Source of the DNA: an uncultured Planctomycetaceae bacterium
GTDB lineage: Bacteria; Planctomycetota; Planctomycetia; Planctomycetales; Planctomycetaceae
Assembly (NCBI GenBank): GCA_903921605.1
Contig: CAIXQV010000884.1
Location: 1 to 10,703 of the forward strand
Direction of reading: 5' to 3'
DNA length: 10,703 nucleotides
Positions 7,418 to 10,703 of the stretch are shown piece after piece. Below the pieces are notes generated by a model. The model was not told the DNA's origin, made no database searches, and saw only the letters and a program-made list of their open reading frames with translations. The translations under genes and the position numbers were made by a program. Within the stretch, counting starts at the first letter, position 1. Every line of letters starts with the position of its first letter.

Positions 7418-8946
7418 CAACGGACCCTACACAACCAGAGCCTCAGCCAACTCCAGCAGCACCAGAACCTGCGCCTGCCTCCGTAATGGAATCAGCTCCA
7501 GCCCCGGAGGCTCCGATGGAGCCCGTTGCTGCTGCCGACCCGATTGCGGCGGCTCAGGAAGCATCGCTCGAAGAAGCTTCTTCCGCAGCGGCTCGTGTCC
7601 GTGAGAAAATGGCGAGTGGTTCAGAGCGTCCAGCAGCGGCCGAGGCAAACGTTCCGCGGACTCCACAAAGAGCATCAGCGGTTGAAATCCCTGCAGCCGA
7701 CGATCTCGATTTATCGCTGGAAGAGGAAATCTCTGCTGCGATGAACAGCGGTGATCTCTCAACGCCGATCGAATTGTCAGCAAACGCGGAAGAGCAACCA
7801 GCAGAAGGTGCGAAAGAGATTGGCCCCGGGGCCAAGGTCAAGGGCGTTGTTCAGGCGATTCATGGCGGTGACATCTTCCTGGATGCCGGCCTTCGTCATA
7901 ACGTTGTTCTGCAGGTCACTCAGTTTGCTGAAGGAAAAGTTCCCGCAGTCGGCGATCAACTGGATGTGATTGTTGATAGTGTCGATGCAGACGGCTTGAT
8001 CAAGGGCCGAATTCCGCGAGCACGCCATCGTGCGGGTGGGAATTGGGATTCATTGGCCGTGGGTCAAGTTGTGGATTGCCTTGTGACGGCTGTCAACAAA
8101 GGTGGTTTGCAGGTCACCGTCAGCAATCTGCGAGCGTTCCTGCCGGCCAGTCAGGTTGAAATTGGATTCGCCGGGAATCTGGATGGTTATCTCAACCAGA
8201 AGATGACCGTGCAGATTACCGAAGTCAATGCGAAGAAACGCAACCTGGTCGTCAGTCGCCGTGCCCTTCTGCAAGCCGAGCGAGAAGAGGGCGAGGGTGA
8301 GTTCTGGGGCGGCGTCGAAGTTGGCCAGGACTTCAAGGGCGTCGTGAAGACTCTGAAGGACTACGGTGCCTTTGTTAACATCGGACCAGTCGACGGTTTC
8401 CTGCACATCGGCGAAATCAGTTGGTCTCGCATCAATCATCCGAAGGACGTTCTGGCTGAAGGTCAGGAAGTCGATGTGAAGATCCTGAAGCTGGATGCCG
8501 ACAAGAAGCGGATCAGCCTCGGCATGAAGCAGTTGGCTCAGAATCCCTGGTCGCATGCTTCTGAACAATATGCTCAGGGCCGCACTGTTTCCGGCAAGGT
8601 GACACGAGTTACAGAATTTGGTGCATTCGTTGAACTTGAGCCCGGGCTGGAAGGCATGGTGCACATCAGCGAACTGGCCTGGCGTCGCGTCGGCAGCGTT
8701 GCGGAGATCCTGAAGGTTGGCGAAACCAAAGATTTCCAGGTAGTCGAAGTCGACACCAAACGGAAGCGAGTTTCCCTGTCGCTGAAGGCTCTTGAAAAAC
8801 GCCCTGAACTTCCGAAGTCAGAAAGACAGGAAGAGCCCGAGCCGGCTCCGGTCGAACCTCGCAAGCCACGCAATACCAACCTGCGTGGGGGCACTGGCAG
8901 TTCCAGCGGACGCGGCATGTTTGGCAATCCGTCAGACTTCACCTGA
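7414..8946 (+). CDS. S1-repeat RNA-binding protein (ribosomal protein S1-like)
   Basis: This gene encodes a 510-residue cytoplasmic RNA-binding protein with four S1 (OB-fold) repeats at about 137-202, 215-284, 302-372 and 388-458. Repeats 3 and 4 are the most canonical: 'GVVKTLKDYGAFVNIGPVDG' with 'FLHIGEISW', and 'GKVTRVTEFGAFVELEPGLE' with 'GMVHISELAW'. Each ends in a 'KRISLGMK' or 'KRVSLSLK' strand. Repeats 1 and 2 are more divergent. Residues 1-135 are a low-complexity Pro/Ala/Glu extension containing one likely helix, 'LDLSLEEEISAAMNSGD' (98-114). The tail (459-510) is charged, then Gly/Arg/Ser-rich ('LRGGTGSSSGRGMFGNPSDF'), a pattern often linked to RNA contacts. Enterobacterial S1 has six repeats, so this is either the lineage's S1 or a paralogue acting in translation initiation or RNA turnover. 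The sequence alone does not decide. Family assignment is secure. Confidence 0.93.
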   Translation: MTTDPTQPEPQPTPAAPEPAPASVMESAPAPEAPMEPVAAADPIAAAQEASLEEASSAAARVREKMASGSERPAAAEANVPRTPQRASAVEIPAADDLDLSLEEEISAAMNSGDLSTPIELSANAEEQPAEGAKEIGPGAKVKGVVQAIHGGDIFLDAGLRHNVVLQVTQFAEGKVPAVGDQLDVIVDSVDADGLIKGRIPRARHRAGGNWDSLAVGQVVDCLVTAVNKGGLQVTVSNLRAFLPASQVEIGFAGNLDGYLNQKMTVQITEVNAKKRNLVVSRRALLQAEREEGEGEFWGGVEVGQDFKGVVKTLKDYGAFVNIGPVDGFLHIGEISWSRINHPKDVLAEGQEVDVKILKLDADKKRISLGMKQLAQNPWSHASEQYAQGRTVSGKVTRVTEFGAFVELEPGLEGMVHISELAWRRVGSVAEILKVGETKDFQVVEVDTKRKRVSLSLKALEKRPELPKSERQEEPEPAPVEPRKPRNTNLRGGTGSSSGRGMFGNPSDFT

Positions 8947-8988
8947 TTTGACCGTTGTCTGAATCTCGCCGATGCGGTCCAAGCTGTT

Positions 8989-9015
8989 CCTCTTCGTTCC
9001 TTGCGAACGAGGAGG
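8989..9015. repeat. 11-base-pair stem-loop in the S1-glycosyltransferase spacer
   Basis: CCTCTTCGTTC (8989-8999) and GAACGAGGAGG (9005-9015) pair over 11 positions with one T-G wobble around the five-base loop CTTGC. The stem begins 43 bases after the S1 stop codon. The following sequence is purine-rich, with no T-run, so it is not a standard intrinsic terminator. It could protect the 3' end of the S1 transcript, act as a processing site, or lie in the leader of the glycosyltransferase gene. A further 7-base inverted repeat (GCGAAGC 9021-9027, GCTTCGC 9060-9066) follows in the same spacer. Confidence 0.5.
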
Positions 9016-9116
9016 CGAAAGCGAAGCGATCTCACAGCGAGCGGTTCTGTGGACGTGCGGCTTCGCGGAGCATTCGGGCCAATACTTTTGTGTCTTCAGC
9101 CGCGTAAGAATCAACC

Positions 9117-10262
9117 ATGTTCTGGCTTGGCTGGATTATTTGTGCCCTTGTGGCGATGACGACCATTCCGGCCGTCATCGCCCTGAAGCTCAAGCGTCTC
9201 AGGATGCCGTCGGATTCTGCTCTTGAAACAGAGCTTCCCGGTGTGAGTGTGATCGTCCCGGCTCGCAATGAGCAGGCGCAGATCCGCAACGCACTGACGA
9301 CGTTGCTGCAATCGACAGGCGTTCGGCTGGAACTCATTGCAGTCAATGATCGTTCAACGGACGGCACCGGGCAGATTATGGATGAGGTCGCTGCCACCGA
9401 TCCTCGTTTGCGAGTCGTCCATGTGACAGAACTCCCGGTGGGATGGCTGGGAAAAAATCACGCGATGCATTTGGGTTCGCAGGCCGCATCGCAGGAACTG
9501 CTGTTGTTCACTGATGGAGATATTTTGTACGAACCGCGAGCCATTGAAGCGGCCGTTCGACACTTTCAAAGCAAGAAGCTGCAGCATCTTTGTTTGCTGC
9601 CGAAGATGATTCCGGGCAGTGTGCTTGAGAATGTTCTGGTCTGCTTCTTCGGGCTCGCGTTTGCGACCGGCATGCAGATTTATCTGATCAGAACTCGTTG
9701 GCCTTTGGCGTACGCCGGCGTCGGTGCGTTTAATCTTGTGAATGCCAAGTTCTATCGTTCTCTGGGTGGCCATCAGCCAATAGCCATGGATGTTCTGGAC
9801 GACGTCAAGCTTGGGAAGATGATTAAGAAGAACGGCGGAGCCAGTGATTTTCAGATGGCTGACGACTGGTTATCTGTCCGCTGGCAGCCGTCGCTCTGGG
9901 GTGTTGTGACGGGCTTGGAGAAGAACGGCTTTGCTTCACTGAATTACTCCGTGCGAGCCCTTCTGTTTACGACGCTGATATTCTTCGTCACGATGCTCTA
10001 TCCGTGCCTGGCGTTTTTTGTACTGCCGTTATCAACAGCGGTGGGCTGGATTGCGACGGCCTGTATCTGGCATCTGGCCTTCGCCTTCATGGTTTATCCG
10101 TTACCGGGTTCATGGAAGTTGATGCCTTTGTTCATGTTTGGCCCCAGCCTGATGGCGTTCGCCTATTGGCGATCAGCATTCATTACACTCCGTCAGGGTG
10201 GCGTCAGATGGCGAGATTCATTCTATCCACTCAAGCAATTGCGAGATTCGATGTACCAGTGA
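9117..10262 (+). CDS. Membrane-associated family 2 glycosyltransferase
   Basis: This gene encodes a 381-residue inner-membrane glycosyltransferase with a GT-A fold of family GT2. An N-terminal membrane helix (about 3-24) precedes the catalytic domain, which opens with 'GVSVIVPARNEQAQIRNAL' (42-60). 'LIAVNDRSTDGTGQIM' (73-88) is the nucleotide-sugar loop with Asp77. 'LPVGWLGKNHAMHLGSQ' (106-122) follows, then the metal-binding DxD-type motif 'FTDGDILYEP' (131-140, Asp133/Asp135). 'VLDDVKLGKMIKKNGG' (226-241) is in the position of the catalytic-base motif, and 'VRWQPSLWG' (254-262) may be the acceptor-side segment. Three hydrophobic helices (about 281-303, 306-327, 335-353) and the ending 'GGVRWRDSFYPLKQLRD' complete it. 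The GWxGK motif and C-terminal helices recall HpnB- and CrtQ-like enzymes that glycosylate or modify lipid or isoprenoid acceptors. That similarity is from memory and does not prove the substrate. An in-frame TAA four codons before the ATG fixes the region of the start. No Shine-Dalgarno is visible. Confidence 0.88.
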   Translation: MFWLGWIICALVAMTTIPAVIALKLKRLRMPSDSALETELPGVSVIVPARNEQAQIRNALTTLLQSTGVRLELIAVNDRSTDGTGQIMDEVAATDPRLRVVHVTELPVGWLGKNHAMHLGSQAASQELLLFTDGDILYEPRAIEAAVRHFQSKKLQHLCLLPKMIPGSVLENVLVCFFGLAFATGMQIYLIRTRWPLAYAGVGAFNLVNAKFYRSLGGHQPIAMDVLDDVKLGKMIKKNGGASDFQMADDWLSVRWQPSLWGVVTGLEKNGFASLNYSVRALLFTTLIFFVTMLYPCLAFFVLPLSTAVGWIATACIWHLAFAFMVYPLPGSWKLMPLFMFGPSLMAFAYWRSAFITLRQGGVRWRDSFYPLKQLRDSMYQ

Positions 10263-10410
10263 AACAAGCCGTGCGAATTTAACAAAGTCACCATAAACGG
10301 CATCGACAGTTCTCATGGACTGACGAAATTGTATTCCGCTTCCAATTCTGAATCGTTTTTTGTTAACCTGTGTGTTCAAAAGGTGTCATCCAGCCGACAC
10401 ACCAATTCCA

Positions 10411-10488
<78 letters not shown>

Positions 10489-10493
10489 TTCGA

Positions 10494-10544
10494 AAAAGCC
10501 AGTGTTTTGCGAGGTTTTCGCGAGGCACTGGCTTTTCTGATTTT
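10494..10544 (+). terminator. Intrinsic terminator of the tRNA-Arg transcript
   Basis: AAAAGCCAGTG (10494-10504) pairs perfectly over 11 positions with CACTGGCTTTT (10526-10536). A small nested hairpin GCGA/TCGC (10509-10512, 10518-10521) lies in the 21-base loop. The 3' arm ends in TTTT, and another TTTT follows at 10541-10544. It starts six bases after the tRNA, so the tRNA is probably a single-gene transcript. The A-run on the 5' arm means the element may also act on the opposite strand. Confidence 0.8.
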
Positions 10545-10703
10545 GGCCGTGTAATCAACTCGTTTTTGCGGCTTGAAGTATGTCAGGCTCCTGTCTCTCG
10601 CAATTCTCCGTCTCAGAAGAATCAGTGAAGGGCAAGCAATGGAGCTTATGCTTTAACTAGCTCATTCTGTTTGTTTGCTCAGATCAAAGGCCCCGTTTGC
10701 CTC
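10545..10703. other. Terminal spacer, no gene seen
   Basis: The last 159 bases show no coding pattern. A minor GAGCT/AGCTC inverted repeat (10642-10646, 10659-10663) with a 12-base loop is followed by T-rich sequence (ATTCTGTTTGTTTG) and might be a weak terminator or part of an upstream region for a gene beyond the window. Nothing stronger can be supported. Confidence 0.4.

Noticed and set aside
7427..8664. Long minus-strand open frames beneath the S1 gene, including 8050-8664 (204 codons)
   Set aside because: They are antisense to a clearly coding gene with strong codon bias, and their translations lack any recognisable domain.
10642..10663. GAGCT/AGCTC inverted repeat followed by T-rich sequence near the window end
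   Set aside because: The stem is five pairs with a 12-base loop and the T-run is interrupted and displaced; it is not enough for a terminator call without knowing which gene it serves.

Overview
The window looks like chromosomal DNA of a planctomycete or a close relative. This is an inference from protein style: a four-repeat S1 protein with a long Pro/Ala/Glu-rich N-terminus, an HlyD-type adaptor ending in a 'VPLWFEVWRKLNGFPP' tail, weak or absent Shine-Dalgarno sequences, and moderate GC content. No marker in the window settles the phylum.

Left part (1-5574), all on the minus strand: an apparently complete tripartite export system. In transcription order it has an ABC exporter with fused membrane and ATPase domains (3418-5574), a membrane-fusion/periplasmic adaptor of the HlyD type overlapping it by ATGA (2048-3421), and, after a 316-base gap, a TolC-family outer-membrane lipoprotein (13-1731). 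Together they would form an inner-membrane pump, periplasmic bridge and outer-membrane duct. No substrate gene is visible. The ATPase domain keeps Walker A, Walker B and the catalytic Glu but departs from consensus at the Q-loop, signature, D-loop and H-loop. This is the most notable feature of the window.

Middle (5575-6771): about 1.2 kb between divergently oriented genes with no convincing protein gene. It holds a strong interrupted inverted repeat (6147-6178), smaller hairpins and an 11-base tandem duplication.

Right part (6772-10703), all on the plus strand: a RidA/YjgF-family protein (6772-7212), an S1-repeat RNA-binding protein (7414-8946), a membrane-anchored family 2 glycosyltransferase (9117-10262), and a solitary tRNA-Arg(UCU) at 10415-10488 followed at once by a hairpin terminator. 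These genes are co-directional but separated by 150-200 bases. They look like separate housekeeping or accessory units, not one pathway.

I did not find a CRISPR array, transposase, phage gene or defence cassette. Most of the window is ordinary. The items worth a second look are the degenerate ATPase, the long non-coding region and a few structured spacers.
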